Origin: Myxococcales bacterium | GTDB lineage: Bacteria > Myxococcota > Polyangia > Polyangiales > Polyangiaceae | NCBI GenBank assembly: GCA_020430865.1 | Contig: JAGQIY010000803.1 | Coordinates: forward strand, 1 to 14,463 | Direction of reading: 5' to 3' | DNA: 14,463 nt | In this document: piece by piece, positions 13,858-14,463 of the stretch | Layout of the letters: the number at the start of each line of letters is the position of its first letter | Position numbering within the stretch: the first letter of the stretch is position 1 | The notes under the pieces: generated by a model | Databases searched by the model: none | The model's input: only the letters and a program-made list of their open reading frames with translations | Told to the model about the DNA's origin: nothing | Program-made: the position numbers and the translations under genes

Positions 13858-14463
13858 ATGGATTCGGTCACCACCCGCGCCAAGCCACCTGCAGGCTGGT
13901 TCGAGCGCCGGCGTCAGCTCGTCGCGCTGCTCGGCGCGGGCGTGCTCCACGGCGCGGCGTGGCTCGCATCGGTCGCCCTCTCCCCCCCGGAAGCAGCACG
14001 GGTGGTGGAGCAGAGAGCCGTCGCAGCAGACGAAGTGGCCATCGAGCTGGAGTTGCTGGAGCAACCCCAGACCGGGACCCACCAGGAATCCGCGGCAGCC
14101 CCTGCCCCGGTGATCCAACGTCTGGCCAAGGCGAGCCGGTTTAGCGGGGCCGCTGCTCGGCGTGTCGACGACCCTGTCACCGGCGAGCCGAAAGAGGGCA
14201 ACGGCCCGGCCTGGGAGGCCAGTGCGGCGAAGCCGGAGACCGACGAGCACGACCCGAAAGCCCCGCGGCGACGGCTCAGCCTGACCGATCTCGGGGGCGG
14301 GAACTCAAGGGCTCACTGGCGCATTCCGAGCGGCGAGCCCGGAGCACAGAGCACACGCGCAGCGCGGAAACGGATTCGAAAGAAGAAAATTGAGGAGAGA
14401 ATAGAGAAGGAGATGGCGAAGAAGGGGCTGGAGTGCGACGTACAGCGAGGGATCGCAACGGGC
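13858..14463 (+). CDS. TonB-like single-pass membrane protein, N-terminal part (truncated by window edge)
   Basis: The frame is open from ATG 13858 to the right edge (202 codons), so the C-terminus is missing. Residues 1-19 are basic and cytoplasmic. Residues about 20-41 (LVALLGAGVLHGAAWLASVAL) form one membrane helix. DEVAIELELLEQPQ (58-71) is an acidic beta-like stretch such as follows the helix in TonB/energy-transducer proteins. Then comes a long Ala/Pro/Glu-rich periplasmic region and RRRLSLTDLGGGNSRAHW (137-154), recalling the LSLDxLGLG-type segment of myxobacterial TonB-like proteins. Residues 170-190 are an unusual Lys/Glu-rich helix. A full TonB C-terminal domain would lie beyond the edge, so the assignment is tentative; a generic periplasm-spanning structural protein is the alternative. 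It is divergent from the epimerase gene across a 101-nt spacer, and its Shine-Dalgarno sequence is weak. Confidence 0.62.
   Translation, partial: MDSVTTRAKPPAGWFERRRQLVALLGAGVLHGAAWLASVALSPPEAARVVEQRAVAADEVAIELELLEQPQTGTHQESAAAPAPVIQRLAKASRFSGAAARRVDDPVTGEPKEGNGPAWEASAAKPETDEHDPKAPRRRLSLTDLGGGNSRAHWRIPSGEPGAQSTRAARKRIRKKKIEERIEKEMAKKGLECDVQRGIATG

Overview
This is a G+C-rich, gene-dense stretch of bacterial chromosome. Third codon positions are strongly G/C biased, starts are often GTG or TTG, and many products are lipoproteins or secreted proteins with low-complexity Gly/Ala/Pro linkers. One lipoprotein carries a cysteine-rich block followed by a Gly/Ser/Ala linker, a style common in Myxococcota. 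I therefore infer a myxobacterium-like (Polyangia/Myxococcota) deltaproteobacterial host. This rests on protein style, not on a marker gene. No transposase, integrase, phage gene, CRISPR array or rRNA is visible.

Layout. The left edge (1-356, minus) is the N-terminal part of an unrecognised secreted protein. Positions 601-2596 (plus) hold three closely spaced genes for exported proteins: a gluzincin-type HExxH metalloprotease-like lipoprotein, a Cys-rich lipoprotein with a probable PPC-like C-terminal sandwich, and an unrecognised lipoprotein. A tRNA-Arg(CCT) gene lies on the minus strand at 2650-2722 with a plausible promoter. A pyridoxamine-phosphate-oxidase-like split-barrel protein follows (2905-3474, plus). 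A minus-strand pair (5226 down to 3581) encodes a SnoaL/NTF2-like protein and an uncharacterised His-rich 408-aa protein. A 350-bp divergent intergenic region (5227-5576) contains four tandem copies of a 19-bp repeat. Beyond it lies a plus-strand lipoprotein with a beta-rich body and a four-cysteine tail (5577-6560), then a SAM-dependent methyltransferase overlapping a small membrane protein by ATGA (6642-8167).

The right half is an envelope/glycan-type neighbourhood. It contains an LPG-synthase-TM/YbhN-like integral membrane protein (8148-9284, minus), a GT2 polyprenyl-phosphate-glycosyltransferase-like protein with C-terminal membrane helices (9402-10448), a large DUF2079 (GT-C-like) membrane protein (10557-12752), and a UDP-glucuronate-4-epimerase-like sugar-nucleotide enzyme (12776-13756, minus). 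A reasonable inference is one pathway: the epimerase supplies a UDP-sugar, the GT2 loads it on a lipid carrier, the YbhN-like protein could help move lipid or glycolipid, and the DUF2079 protein transfers sugar on the periplasmic side. The methyltransferase and its membrane partner may modify a product. The right edge (13858 onward) is the N-terminal part of a single-pass membrane protein resembling myxobacterial TonB-like energy transducers, ending in an A-rich, purine-rich Lys/Glu stretch that is unlike the rest of the window.
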